The notes beneath the pieces were generated by a model. The model did not search any database, was not told where the DNA came from, and was given only the letters and a program-made list of their open reading frames with translations. Shown one piece after another: positions 9,524 through 23,224 of a stretch of 64,000 bases of DNA. The first letter of the stretch is position 1. Each line of letters opens with the position of its first letter. The position numbers and the translations under genes are program-made. The stretch is from Crotophaga sulcirostris (Eukaryota; Chordata; Aves; Cuculiformes; Crotophagidae): the NCBI GenBank assembly GCA_013397455.1, contig VYZB01000122.1, forward strand, positions 879,053-943,052, given 5' to 3'.

Positions 9524-12500
9524 ACCCAGCGTTATCCTCTATCTTTATTTTTACATACAGATTTTATTTTCTAAGCAGGTTTTACAAGACCAAGCTATTA
9601 CTTCTCGAACTCTATAACATCGTAGTATTTATAAGAGAGCAACCAATCCATTCTCTTCACAATCCTGTATCTCCCTGTTTTTGATTTGTGGGGTTTTTTT
9701 TTAATTTTAATCAGATTGAATATCAAATTTAATACCTGGAGAAGAGTAAAATAAGTACAGAAACTGTTACGCACTGTCAGTGAAGATTCCTATCTCATGA
9801 GGGCTGAACTTTCCCTTCAAATGATTCAGGACTAATTCATAGACACTTTGCATCTCCCCATGTGACTTGGACCTCGGGTCACATAATATGAGGCCAGGCA
9901 AGTCAGTTATGCCTTCAGCACAAAAATTAATCATCTTGTAGTCTGTGTATGGCGCATAAATAAATAGACTGGAAGTGAGGGCAAGATATTCCCAGTATAG
10001 GAAACCGAGTGACTCCTCGTGCTGCTGCCATAATTTGACTTTGACTGCTTGATCTCAGTGGCGCAGAGAACAATCAACACTTCCTGAATGCATGATCAGG
10101 TCTAAAGAAGACTATTCTTTGGGTTTAATCCTTGTATTCAACAAGGTATTTCCTGGTGTTTTTTCAGCTCTCTCTAGAGCTAAGGGAGAAATACAATGCC
10201 ATAGTCTCAATAATGGAATTTAGGATATAATATGTTGATTGTTATCTCTATAATACCAAAGTGGTTGCCCTGAAAATAAATAGTTGTTGAAGTCAGAGAC
10301 AAGTCTTGTTCTTTTAGGGGCTATTTAGAGGAAATTTCAGTGTTAAAATGCCAGATGAGGATTTCATGCAACACAAGAGGGATTCTGGCCTGTTTCTGTG
10401 TTACAGTAGCCATATACCAATACCAGTTTCCTCCCTCCTTCCTTCCAGGTTCAATACTGAGACACGCTCGGTGCTTTAAAGGAAATCCATACTAAAACAG
10501 CTTTGGGTGGGCATCTTGTAGTTTACTGAGATGTTATTCAGCAGTACTGTTTTAGCTTTTGTGCTGCTTTTAAGTGGATATTTTATTTCAATTCTGTACT
10601 GTACCTTGTTGACTTAAGCAAAGCCCAGATGGGAGATGTAATAATAAAGTTTTCTGCAAAACCTGCTGCAGCTTATATTTTCTAATGCATTATGCAGCAG
10701 CGTTTTCTACAGCAGTCTGTTTACAGTTAAAATTTACTTTCTGTAATTTCTCGTGTTGCATCACTGCCATTAAAATGAAGTATATTTTGCATTTTCATAA
10801 GCTTGTAAAGCCATATTGTCTTCAGTGAGTTTATGTAATTTTGGACGTTAAGAGTAGTTTTGCAGTAGTTTTCTTGGTTACCACACGAACGAGTATGCTT
10901 TCGTTCTTAGATAATGTCTAGATTTAGATTACAGATGTCATTGTGTTGTTTTTCAGTAGGTTGTGCTATTCTGAACGCATTTTAAAATAGTTGAATAAAG
11001 GCTTAGAGCTTGTTAAAGGAAGGATTTTTATGTCAGTATTAGGTTTTTAAGCTTGTTAGTTATAATGTATTGGTTATTTCTGCACCTGTTAATTGTAGCC
11101 CTAATGAAGCCATAGTTCTGCAGAATTACCACCCAGTTACCAAGTCTGTGTCTTAATTTTGTTTCTTAAGTGAGATTAATTTCATGGAACTTTGTAGAAG
11201 GAACATGTATATTGTATAAAAAGCTCACTTTTCTCCTTTTGGCCCAACACAGTAAAATCCTTCCCAACTGCTGGGACCTCTGGATGCTGTCATGCGATTT
11301 TTGAATTAGAATGATTTAATCTTTAGTATCTTTGACACTTTAATAGTAAGTTAATACAATCTCTAGAAGTAAGTTGTTCTAAACAAGACTTCTTTTTCTG
11401 CATACCCTGTGTAATGGAACAACACAGATAATACAGGTGCAGCTCTTTTTCAGTGGCTTGGCAGCCTGTCAGTGTCTGGGAAAGCTAATACTGAGCTTGG
11501 GTTAATATGCTGAGCAAGACCTGAACTGGTTTAATGTGATCAGGTGAATTCTCCAGGTTTTCTAGCACTTATAGTTTCAAAAGTAATCTGCTTCTAGTTC
11601 CTAGCAGGTGTTGAATGGCTTACAGCACCTTGATGCTGAATCTGAATGAACAAAATCCAATCAGTCTGAACTGTCTCTTCTTGACCTTTCATCTTTCCAC
11701 AGGTCCTTAGGTGTCAGACTTTTTCTTGCTATATTCCTATCTCTTGGGATTCAGTTCCCTAATACCTACCTTTTTCTTCATGCTCCAGTGTTGCTCCCAT
11801 GCCTTTGTTGGACCAAGCTGCATTCAGCTTTCTCAGCTGTGAAAAGTACTAAGGGTTTCCAGCTACAAAGATGAGGTGGAACAAAAGAGCAATGATACGA
11901 AAGGAGGCTCTGAAGCATGTCTAGTTATCTTGTTACAACAAATAAAAAATGATCTTACCTCTTGGATAGGAAAAAGTTGTTTGGCTCTTCATCTGAGCTC
12001 CCTGTCATACCCTTCCTATGCTTGTGTGTCTGGGAAGTACTTTCTAATGTGCTTCCTTACCACAGAAAGGGTTGGAGAACAGACAGACTAATGCAGCTGT
12101 TGCATAAGCAGCTGTGTTCATGTGAATAGCTGGAAGTTAAATTTTCAACATGTTTCTGTGTAAATATAATTGGGAAATGAGTCTAATCCTGCAGATCCTT
12201 GAGCATGACTAACTGTACTCACCTGAGTATCGTATTACAACTAATGAAGTTATTCATGTGAATTGTTCACAAGTCAGAAGGCTGAGAGATTTGAGTTGAA
12301 TCCTGATTTTAATTCTGAAGCTGGCTTTGAAGACTGGGATTCAAACGATGTTAAAGTTAATTATAAAAATGCATAAAGAAAGTATAAAAGCAATTTCAAC
12401 TTGTAAATCTGCAATTGTAAATGATGTATTTTCCAAATCCTATGACTTTTTGCAGCACCTTTCTTTTTTTTTCCTACTGCTGTCACTTTCTCCTATATGA

Positions 12501-14037
12501 AAAGAAAGTAGACCTTGTATTTATATGCTTTTAAATACTGACAATAACCTGTTTATAAACATTTTATACTGATAGCTCATGTTTTACTCTTAAACATGTA
12601 GTATGTTGTTTGGCTTTCATAGGGATTTCGTCCAGTTTTTCACATATTTCATACCTAAGATGAGTTTCAAGCTTAAAACAACTTTATCTGTTAGGCTTGC
12701 AGAGAATTTGAGACTCTTTGTTACGTATTTTAAAAGATATAAAAAGTCAGTAGAATGTGAAAAGGCTGATCTGCTGCTGAAAAAAACCTAAAATGAGAAA
12801 TAAAATCAGTGCCTTAACAGTTTTGATAACGAGCACTAGTTATTTCTCTCTTGGTAAAAATTACATTTCTTGTTGTGTATTTCAAGTTTTGTGGTTTGTG
12901 TTGGTTCTGTTGTTTTTGGTTTTTTTTTTAAATAAGTCTAACTTTTGGGTTTTTTCAATGTCTGGAAAGAAACATCTGAAAGCTAGAGACACGTATCTGA
13001 GAGGAAAGACTAATTAAGCATCCCGATTAGTAATTTTAAAATGGAAATATGTTATGAATTCTACTTTAGGAAGTTATTATTAAAATATCTCCATGTTAAA
13101 TAGTGTATGATTGATCACTTAGAGAAAGTAGTATGATATGTATATGCTCAGCTAATATTTTGAGGATTACTTGTCACTGAGTAAGAAAGTTAGTTTTCCA
13201 ATCTTATGAAATAGTAAAGTAGAATTAAACTCTGCAATCTTGTGCTCTATATTATGAGGGTCCTAATAGAATTGTGCAAAAAACTGTTTGATTGCCCACC
13301 CTGCCTCCACCAAAGTACTATTTTTATTTTCTAAAAATTCTCAAGATGAAATGTTTTGGCATTATTGCAGTACCTCTTCCCTTCTTCCCCTCTGCACTCC
13401 CTCAACCCTTGTCTTTCATAATAACATCTTTCTCCTGACTAGCCAGTGTTTCCCAATAAGAAAATATTTCAGTAGAATATTTTTAAGTGAGTGTAATGAT
13501 GAATACAGCTAAGATTTTAATGTTCTCTAATTACTTTGCAGAAGCAGTTCTAGACTCCATCATGGTGTTGATAAGCAACTGTAATGTATACAGAGTGATT
13601 ATTAAAAATATCTCCAACCTTCTGATATAAAAGAAGTTACGGTTGTTTATTTAACATAGAGATGAAATTGTTTTCAAGACTGTAACTCATTAAATGCATT
13701 TCAAAATTTGATGCACTTAGTGAAAACAGCAAGGTTATTTTATCCCTGCTGGCATAGTAGTGTTGTGGAAGAATGTCCAAAATCCCTTTTGTTCTTGTGC
13801 ATCTGCTGTCTGGTTTTTCCCTGAGTTTTGGATGTTTGTGTTCTGTCTTCACTTTGTCCTTTACAAGCTCATTGAATTTTATTAGTTATCACTGCAAGCC
13901 AAATGAAATAAAAGGAGTTGCACAGCTGCAATGATATTAGTCTGAACAGCATCATCATCCTTACTTGCAGTAATATGCAAACAGGAAAAAATGGGTTTTA
14001 TTATAGATCTTGGGAATTTTACCAGAACCAATGTACT

Positions 14038-14120
14038 AAAAAAAAACTCAAAACAAAAAAAAAATACATCAGGAATCTTAAAAACGAAACCTGAAAAAAA
14101 ATCAAGAGGAAAAAAAAAAT
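14038..14120. repeat. A-rich low-complexity tract
   Basis: Several A runs of 8-10 bases are separated by short mixed stretches. It is low-complexity DNA with no recognisable retroposed body. Confidence 0.65.
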
Positions 14121-16509
14121 ATTTTTATTCATAGATGCTGAGTAGTCCTTGCCCTCTGAAGCCAATGAGGAATATAGGCTCCCACTGTCTTTTAAAAATT
14201 AGGCCAGTATGCAGAAAGCTTCATTTAAGTTATCTTAATGTAGCAGAAGTGTATCTTAATGCACTTTAGTTGAGCTTGTATAATTGTGGCAGAAATAGCT
14301 GTGGCTGAAAATTGATATCAGCTTTCACAATAAAACCATTTATTTTTGTGTACATAGAAAGATATAATTTAAGCTTCCAGAATAAGCCATTTTGTCCTCT
14401 GCAGTTAAGTAATTCCACAGTATTACAGCAGGCATAAAGACTGGAGTGTGAAGGGACATCTCTCCATCTCTCTTCAACTGCAGCTTGTAATTCGTATTTA
14501 GTGCAGGCAACTAATAACACTTTCATTTAGAAAAGGTAACCTGTCCATCTGAGATTCTTCTGTGTGTTTGTTTAGTAAATAACTTCTCTGAGGTTCCCAC
14601 TCATAGGTTCACAAAAACTGCACCTGAAGATTTCAAGCTCATTTACCCTGAGATTTTTACCGGAGGTGCAGGTTTACTTCAGCGACACAGCTCAAGGAAG
14701 TGTTGTTAACAGGTGGCAGTGGTTTGTCTTTTGAGAATGGAATTACTCGTAAGACCTCAGAAGACAGTGTGTACTTCCATATGTGTCTGTACTGACTTGT
14801 AGTACCAGTCTTTTTACTCCAATGGAGACACAAAATATGACATAGGTTAGACTTTGCAGATAGCTGATAGAGACATGAAACAAAGTACATTAAAGGAAGT
14901 CATAGGACTGGGTATCTGCCATTGCGTGCTGTTACCTTCAGGTTGTATAACCAGCAAAGAACTGTATAGTCCATGTAGTCATTGAAGGACATCAGGTGCT
15001 TTTCGTGAAGATTCATCCTAAATTGATGGTAATGAAAGTCTAGCAGTAGAAAAGCTGAAGGAATGCGCTGTTCAGAACTATCTGCCTATTACCAGTTTCA
15101 GTGAAACAAACAAATACATCAATAACCAAAGGAGGCATTTTGAAATAACATCTAAATATTTAATCTTTGCTTTTAGTAAAACATGAGAATTCAGATTATG
15201 TTTTCCTGATTTGGTTGTCATTTTTTTATGTTCTTCCTTGATAACGCCTGTGTGTCTTCCAAGAAAACCTGTCAACGGGTTTTAAAAATGCTTCCCTCCT
15301 ACCTGTCAAATTTGAATAGGGTGAAAGCTTTCTGTTGCTGAAATCAATCTTTGTTTGTTTTGTTTTGTTTGAATAAGAAATTATTCTACTGTAGGAAAAA
15401 GATTGTTGTATTTACTTACTCGGAGAGTAGGGTAAATTTATTCCTACAAGTGTACATAAATAAAAATAAACGTTTACACAGATAATGTGCTTTCGTCTCA
15501 AGAGGAGAAAAATATTTCTGTGCCCTCTTTTTCTTTCTAATTTAGAATTTTACTCTTTGCTTCAGGTCCTCATGTAAGTTATGGCTGTTGCTTTAATTCC
15601 TGTGTGAATACCTGGTACAATCCTCAACTCTGCTGGCTAAACTCTTTATCTCTGGCTGTTGCTGATGCAATGTATGGCAGTAAATGGTTTAAAACAGAGA
15701 ACAGCACATACTTGACTGCCTCTTACAAGCTACCTGGAAAGAAAAAGCAAGACAGTGCACACATCCTGCTGACTTGGAGTTACACTAAGCATTGCTTTTC
15801 CTCTTTACAATCTATGTATAACACTGTCTCTTCTCTGGCTGACCTGTAAGGAGCAACCATAATATGACTGGGGAGATGAATAAGCAGCTGGCTCTCTGGA
15901 GGATAAGGAGACTGAAATATTTTGAGACTTGAACTTCTTACTATTAGTAAGTATTAAAATAAGCCTTTGAATTGCTCAGAGGTTTGTTTCAAGGTTCACA
16001 CATACTAGTTTTGTGTGCACGCTGAAATGAGTGCAATTTCCTTTCATGATTCACGTATGGAAGCAGCTGATTTCACCTTTAGTTGCAAGAAACTCTTTTA
16101 TATCACTGCAGAAGCAGCATGCTGTTGAAAAAATGTGAAAATTGGAATTCTAGAGTATTTCCTTAAGCTTGGAAAAGAATGTTTTCTACGGTGCTGATAG
16201 GTAATATAGAAGCTCATAAAGAGAGTAACTTCTGCTTCTGACTCCTACAAGGCTGTTCAGCGGAGGAAAAGGGAAGCAACACAGCCTTTTGAGTTGTGTA
16301 ACTGTAGTGATACCTACAGAAACAAGTCTGAATTTGCATTTTCATGCTTCCATTCAAAAAATAAGGCAAAATTACTGTAATTGCTTTGTGGAAGTTTTCT
16401 CGGGTTGTCCTGGGAAAGCAAGATAAGACAGCCACTGTTTTAAGTTGTTTTCAAGTCTCTCTTACTAGTGCTTTTAATCAACATGATCTTCAGTGTAGTG
16501 GGTGAAAGA

Positions 16510-16761
16510 TTACTTCTTCTTCTCCTCCCCCTTTTTATCATTGAACTCAATCTTTATATCATCAAAACAGTAGAAGTGGCACTCCTGCTTAAAAAAAGGC
16601 ATTAAATAACTCTCCTTATGCCAGGTCATCACATTGATGCCCCAATCCTGTAAATTCTTTAAGTGCAGGATCCGTGGTGCACCCAGAACCAGTGAGCAAT
16701 GGTGCATACAGGAAAAATGGTTTGGAGGAGCATAAGAATGAGGCATTATTTCTTCCACTCC
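16510..16761 (-). CDS. Unrecognised coding-like open frame (possible terminal exon or retrocopy fragment)
   Basis: On the minus strand an 82-codon frame runs to a TAA at 16510-16512. Its product is not low-complexity: it has Cys, His and Trp residues spread through it, a stretch reading PRILHLKNLQDWGINVMTWH, an aromatic/Cys patch HFYCFDD and a lysine/glutamate tail ending KKGEEKKK. The frame opens directly after ATATAG (AG at 16762-16763). That could be a splice acceptor, giving a last exon in phase 0, or simply an in-frame TAG. The upstream pyrimidine tract is poor, and there is no nearby poly-A tail to mark a retrocopy. I do not recognise the family. The amino-acid mix is more protein-like than that of the neighbouring open frames, but chance remains the likeliest single explanation. 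Confidence 0.22.
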   Translation of the reverse strand, partial: GVEEIMPHSYAPPNHFSCMHHCSLVLGAPRILHLKNLQDWGINVMTWHKESYLMPFFKQECHFYCFDDIKIEFNDKKGEEKKK

Positions 16762-19700
16762 CTATATTATAGATTGTATTAATTTTAGTAGTTTTCTTCT
16801 TGGTGGGAGAGAGGGAAAAGTTTTGTATGTGTGTGTTGGGGTTGTTTTGGTTTTTAAACTTAATATTGACCTACCAAATTCATATTTGAGTGTGTAAATA
16901 AATGATCTAGTGTTCAGTAGTGGTGAGATATCTTGAAACTTGCCTTATTAAGCATCAGCAGTCACTAGAAGTCAAAAATGCATATTCAAATGTTTTAAAG
17001 GATCCAGTCTGTTTTAATAGTAGCAGCAGCAGTATGTGGCAACAGGGAGGATTGGCCTCAAACTCTGATGTGACTTACAGAAATCTTTTAGAATATTCAG
17101 GGAGTTATTTAAAATAAAATATAAAGGCAATCTCTCAAATATTGTTCCTGCTCAATCACTTTATTTTCTTTCCTTTAATGCTTTAAAAAGTTCAAAAGGT
17201 ACTTCTGGTCTTTGCATTTCACAACCTATGACTCTCAATAAGATTTAAATTTTTTTTTTTTGTAGTGCCCAAAATTCTCTTTAAATTTATATCTACAAGG
17301 GAGTTCTTTTTTTCATTCAGTCTGTTCCACTTTGTTTCAAGTTACAGTTGCAAGAGAAGTCTTTAAAGTCCCTGTTAGAAATAAATTAAACCATCACTCA
17401 ATAGCAAACATTCATTGCCCCTACTAGAAAATTTGATTTAGAGTGTAATTTGCAATTAAACTAATATTTAACTTGCTGTCAAAGCTAAATTTAAATAACA
17501 GTCTTATTAGAAATGCTGACAGGCCAGCACAGGTATGGTTTTTAATCTATTTTTGTGGATGCTGCTGTGCTTGTGCAGAAGTCTCGGAACCTGAATACAG
17601 TGGAACAAATGGCAGAATTTTACCTGAGCAGAAAAGGAAAGTAGCATGACAGCTATTCACAATAGGCTAGAAAATAATTAAACATGCTGAAAATGGGTAC
17701 CAGTAGTTTTTGCCAATGCTGCTAATTTGCTTTGGTCCTGACTTATGGGGAAATGATAGACCTCAACCTGTCCAACCTTAAGAAGTACAATAAAGTGAGG
17801 AGGCTTCTTGAGTGTCATTAAAATGAAAGTATTTGAATTCTTATTAAAATCAAAGTCAGCTTGATTCAGCTTAAAGGCAATTTTTGTTGTGTTAGGTGGT
17901 GTTTTACCCCGGTGACCCAAGCACCTGGAAGGGTGGTGCTTGGTAGTAGTAGCGGGTAGTACAAGATCCTTGCCAAGGTAGGAGACTATCCAAAAAAAAC
18001 TGAATACTCCAGTTGTTTTTCAACAGCTCTGTGCGAGTAAATGAATAAAAAAATTGTCACCAGAAATACCCTGTTGTGCAGTACCCCTTAACTACTAAAA
18101 CAGTCCACTAAAGGAGCATACACAGATACCTTTGAGGAACCCTAATGCAGCATTAAGTTACATTGAAAGATGAGTGGATACCCATTGATTATCTGAACTG
18201 ATACCTATTAAAATGTGTGAAAACATCAAAGATCCTTGGCAATGCAGGAGAATAGTTCAGGATTTGATCCATTGTGTTATCGCAGTAAGAGTAAAACTTA
18301 AATTGAAACATGAAGACATGCTTTGCTTGAAGTCATTACAAAAATAATACAAAATTTCAGAAAGCAGGCGTGGAAATTTTTTTCTTAATTGTTTTTTTTT
18401 GTCATAAGTTTTTGTGTTGTGGTGGTGTGGGTTTTTTTGTTAGGGTATTTTTTTAGGGTTTTGTTTGTATTATTTTTATCTTCTGACAGCTAGAAAAAAA
18501 AATCAAGCATTATCTTAGGTTCCCTTCACCACCAAGACCATGTCTGATAAAAAAAAGGGTGTGTAAGAATGAACAATTTAATACCGTGGTTTTGCCACAT
18601 GCTGCTTCTAATGACATGATAAGGAGTAAAGTGAAAACTGCTTCTAGCTGAAGTCCATAGTCATGTCATGGTTAGAGCTGATTATAGAGAGAAGTTTTCT
18701 TGTAATATAAGTCAACATTATGCAAGCAAGTTGATATTTTGAATTGATGGATAATTCAATTTGCGATTTTGGTTTCCCCAGCCACAGTCAGCTCTGCAGG
18801 TAACTGGGGCTCAGAGGATGTGAAATACTCACTGTCACCTCATTCTTAATTAATGCGTTGATCCTGTGTGTACTGATCCCTGTAAACACTAGAAGTTCAC
18901 AACAGATGTTTAATACAGCTTTCCACTTAAATCATTCCTGTATGAAAATCCATGTCATACTGAATTTCAAATAAATATACTCTATAGAAGCTAGATCATC
19001 ACTGAGTGGTCTGTTTACCATATGGGCAGGCTTCACGTTTTTCAGATGCTGTTATTCATGAGAATCTTTTTCAAATGACCATATTAACTCAAGGAAATTG
19101 CCACTTGCAAATACAAAAACCAAGTCAGTGTCTTCCAACACCTGTAGTGGTTCTCTGTTACTGTAACTCATGGGAAAAAAAAAAAAAAAGTTCTTTATTC
19201 TGGCAGCAGTATCTATGTATTTTTACCTTGCTGCATTCTCTGCTTTTTCTGCTTCTGCACCCCCTCTTTTGTAAATGTGTTTTGGAACAGGTAGTTTTCT
19301 CTAATACAGTCAGCTTCATGTTACTTGAAATGCAGTGGGACTATCCTGTGTCAAGTTACTCTTCCAAGTGCAGCTGTCCCCTGAAACACCTGTAGAAATA
19401 GACACCAGGGAACTTAAGCACACACGCTCAGCCCCATGACTGCACAGGAGTAGAGCAGACCATGTGTAGTACAGTCTGTGTTGAACAAACAGCGTAAAAG
19501 GGTTGGCTAGTTCTGAGGTGACTCCTACCTAACTTCTGTGTGTTAAACTCTTCAGCGCGCTGGGAACCAGAAAAGTTTATTTGCTCACACGTGGCTTTTC
19601 AATTTGATTTGTCCCCTGTGTGTGCAACAAGACTGTTCTGGTAAATCTCCACGGGCGTGAACTTAGGGTTCATGCTTCAAATGCTTAACTTCTAAACTAA

Positions 19701-22449
19701 GGCTTAGCTTGGGTATAAGGCCCCTTGTTGGCTTTGTTTCATTGTTGACTGCAGTGTAGCAGAGCTAGGCTTTGTGGAAGGGCCCTTAAGAAAGTTAACA
19801 CCTTGTTTCTGTTTCTCAGCAATTTCTGTTAACAGCTGACTTAGTGCTGTGTGCTGATGGACACAATTAAACCTGCATATAGAACGCTGAGATGAGTCAG
19901 TAGGACACTTACTCTCTTTGCAGTTTTAACAATTAAGCATGTTCTTATCTGCACAAAAAATACAGCTGCACGTCTCACCTGTGTGTCTGGTTGTTCATGA
20001 TGTATCACTGGGAAGCAGAGGAAGATTTGCAGGTCTGTAACTTACAGATACAAAGCTCAGAGGATGCTTAAACTGTGGAAGACAGTGCTAATAAGGAAAT
20101 GTCGTGCTGAAATGCAGTTTTCATTACATAGCTCATAGATTTTTAAATGCTTGTAACTTCCTCAAGTGCTTTTCAGGGGGCTGAAATTATTCCAGGCTCT
20201 GTTTCAGCTTAAGGTCATTGATTTTTAAAGTTTTGGGTTTGTGTGTGGGTTGTTTTTTCTTTTAATACCTAACCTCTTATTTCAAATTACAGAAGAGATG
20301 CTTTTTTTTTTTAACTACAACATGGTAAAGTTAAAGCTTTTGTTTAAACCTTCATTATTTCATAGACTTGTTTAGACCTTGGAACAGTAATCATCACATA
20401 AAGAAAAGTCGTGCAATAACTCTGGGCTTTTCCTTGTAAAACACTGTATTTTATGAGATATTAATTCTATAACTATTATATTGATTTGTATGTAAAGGAA
20501 ATATTGCTGAAATGGTTTCTGTGCAAGGCAGGTGAACCTAAATTACCAGTATAAAACTGAACTGTGAGTTGTGGTTCCATAAAGTTTGACCTGTTTCATT
20601 CACAAGTGCTTTGCTGTAAAAGAAGTTACACTCAAGTAGTTACACTTGTAATGGATACAAGTTCAATTTACTCATTGATACTCAGTTTTCTAGAAACATG
20701 GTAGAAAGGCAAAAATTATGATTGTTAGTAAAATGATATTCATTGAATATTCACAAATTGTTTCTTCTAGATTGTTGAAAGTTTGCTGTATAAAATTGTC
20801 CCATCGTAAGTATATAGTATCCTACACAGTAGAAGGTATTTTTGAATTAAATAAACTAATCTTGGCCTTACCTGTTTCAAGGATCTAGAACACAACCTTA
20901 CACTCTCACATTTTGCGTTAAATCTAGAAGAGCTGGATTTTTTCCCTTACTCAAGTATACTGTGTTTTAAACTATTTCATTACTTTTTTTTTGACTGAGA
21001 GAATGTATGCTGTATGGATAATACCTCTGGTTTTGCTGAAGTCAGAATAAAGCAAAACCACAACAAACAAATTTACACAGAAGTTTTCTCCCAAATTATT
21101 TTTTTTCAGTGCAGACATAGGTGGCCTTTTCCTTAGTGATCACTAGCAGGGAGGTGAAAGTTAAATGAGGTCTCTAAGTGTAATGCTAGATAAGTACAAC
21201 TACTGTGGTGGAGAGCACCATGTATATGATGGAAGAGATTGTGTGGGTGTAAAGACAGTGTAAGTGGATTATTTTCTTCATCTTGTGTAAACTGGGCATC
21301 TCTGTCATTAATTCAGTACAGCCTTCTAGTAAAAATGTGTGTGTTTGGAAGTAATCTTTAGAGAACAGGAACAATACTGGCTATTAGACAGGTAAATTGA
21401 ACGCTAGATTTCTGCGTATACGACTTTCACTGAATTTGGTTTGCAAAGACAAAAGATAGCAAAGACCACACTTAACTATACTTTAACCATGTATCATGTC
21501 ATTAATATAAGATGGAGTGCAAGTATTTCTTTTAAGAGGCCATGAGCATGCAAGGTATATATGAGGATTGCAGTCGGGGATTGTGGCAATGTTCTCACCC
21601 TGATTTAGTCGAATTTCAAAGGACTTCTCATCACCTCTCTGCTCCGCTGTGGGAGTGGCTGAAGTTGAAATTTTTCAGCCTAACTACTTAGTGAGACTGG
21701 TGAATGAAATCACAGTTTTGATTTCAGCCTTAACAGCTTAAGCATCTGCAGGGAAAAGTCTTTTTAAGCTTATAACTCTTAAATTTAAGGTGATTAACTT
21801 TCCTGCTCTGCTCCCTAATCTGGCATCCCTTTTAACATGTAGGCCATCAGTTTTAACTTCTCCTTCAACCACAATCTCTCTAAGTCATTTTAGAAGCTGA
21901 TAATACTCAAAACGTTGTCATTTTTCTCTTTTGTGCTTCTTATTTGCTCTGTATGTCACAACAGTGTATTATGCAGACAGCAAAAACTAGTCTGTAAATT
22001 TAGCTCAGTTTATATGTTAGATTATGCTCTCCCATTTACCAGATCTTCAGCTGCTCACCCATGGTGCATACTTACAAGTTAGTTCTCTCTGACCATTTCT
22101 TCTACTTCAGTAAATCCAGAGAGGATTATGATTGTCATATGGCAACGAAGTTAAAAAAAGGGGAAGAGAGACACTGAATTCTGGGAAAACAGGGGGGTCC
22201 CACCTAAGCACATACCTGAATACAGTTTCATCCCACTGGTTTGTAGACCATGTTTTTTTGTTGAGTGCTTATTCCTTAGCTAGTACCTCTGTCATGTTAG
22301 TGTCCGAAATATGTATCTAGTAATTAGAACAGGATGAGAGCCTTTGCTTAAGCCTGCAAGCAAAACAAAACAACCTAGCCCTGTGAACCCAATAAAAAAA
22401 TCCAATAAACAAGTAGAAAGAAAACCCAGTAGAAAACTGATCATTTCTT
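16762..22449. other. Unique AT-rich DNA, no gene seen
   Basis: No repeat family or gene is recognised. It contains an A15 run (19175-19189) and several short T runs. The 129-codon frame at 19006-19395 crosses the A15 run and is not credible as a gene. Confidence 0.5.
19175..19189. repeat. A15 homopolymer
   Basis: An uninterrupted A15 tract on the plus strand. No retroposed body is identifiable upstream. Confidence 0.8.
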
Positions 22450-22452
22450 AAC

Positions 22453-22522
22453 AATCCCTCTTCCTCCTTGCTCTCCCTCTCCCCACTGCCGCCCTTTCCC
22501 TCCCTTCATCACCCTCCTCCCA
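22453..22522. repeat. C/T-rich polypyrimidine tract
   Basis: About 70 bases are almost entirely C and T (CCCTCTTCC, CTCCCTCTCCCC and similar blocks). This is low-complexity DNA. Confidence 0.75.
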
Positions 22523-23224
22523 AATTTGCATCACTGACACAATCCTTTGGAATATTAGTAAGCATGCAAATTTCAGAAGACTTCTAAATTCCTTTTAAAT
22601 ATAATATTGATTCTACTAAGGACAGAGGAACAAAGCGCTCTAAGGTGGATGAGAATGTTTTATCTAGAGACCTAGAAAGTTCAAAGAGTTGTTCAGCTCT
22701 GTGATTGTACATGTTCTTTACCAGTGCTGGAGACATCTGTCCCAGGTACCAGTCATACCTGTTTTCCACACTTCATCCCAGTCTCTGGTCTGTGCCCAGA
22801 GTGCCCCTTGGGAAGCCTCTCATGCTCTGCTCACAGAGGATCAGGGGTGGATCTCACACCACTCGCATCCACAGTGCGATAAGGCTGTGTTCCTTCAAAG
22901 TGGGTGGACAAGGGGAGGAGCTCACCTTCCCAGTACGCTGGCAAGGAGCAAATGCCTTTGGAAGACACAGTTGCCGGATCCAAGTCCCCTGAACCAGTAG
23001 TGAAAAGGACCGAAACACACTCATAGGTATGAGACACTTCTTTCCCCTGTCCTCAGGTGAGCACAAACCCAAGAATTGGACCAAACCTTTATCTTTTTGA
23101 TTAACTTGCAATCCAGCTATCCTTTTCCTGGATTTGGACATCAGACAGCTCTCAGCATGCTTTGATGAAGCCCAATATATCCCAGGTCAAGTTCTTTCAT
23201 CTAATCATTGACTTCATCCTCCTT
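22523..23224. other. GC-richer unique segment beside a CR1 fragment
   Basis: Between 22700 and 23150 the sequence is visibly less AT-rich, and overlapping open frames of 68-103 codons exist on both strands (22689-23000 plus, 22854-23141 minus and others). Such two-strand openness is expected where stop codons are scarce because of composition. None resembles a known protein. It may be an unrecognised repeat adjoining the CR1 piece at 23225. Confidence 0.4.

Larger units (their letters stand above)
9091..16509. other. Unique AT-rich DNA, no gene seen
   Basis: About 7.4 kb without a recognised repeat family, RNA gene or exon. It holds a T18 tract (9506-9523) and A-rich low-complexity DNA at 14038-14120. 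The segment 10560-10860 is dense in homeobox- and POU-like TAAT/ATGCA words and has few simple repeats, which is the look of a conserved non-coding element, but this cannot be shown without an alignment. The short open frames are scattered over both strands and resemble nothing known. Confidence 0.5.
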
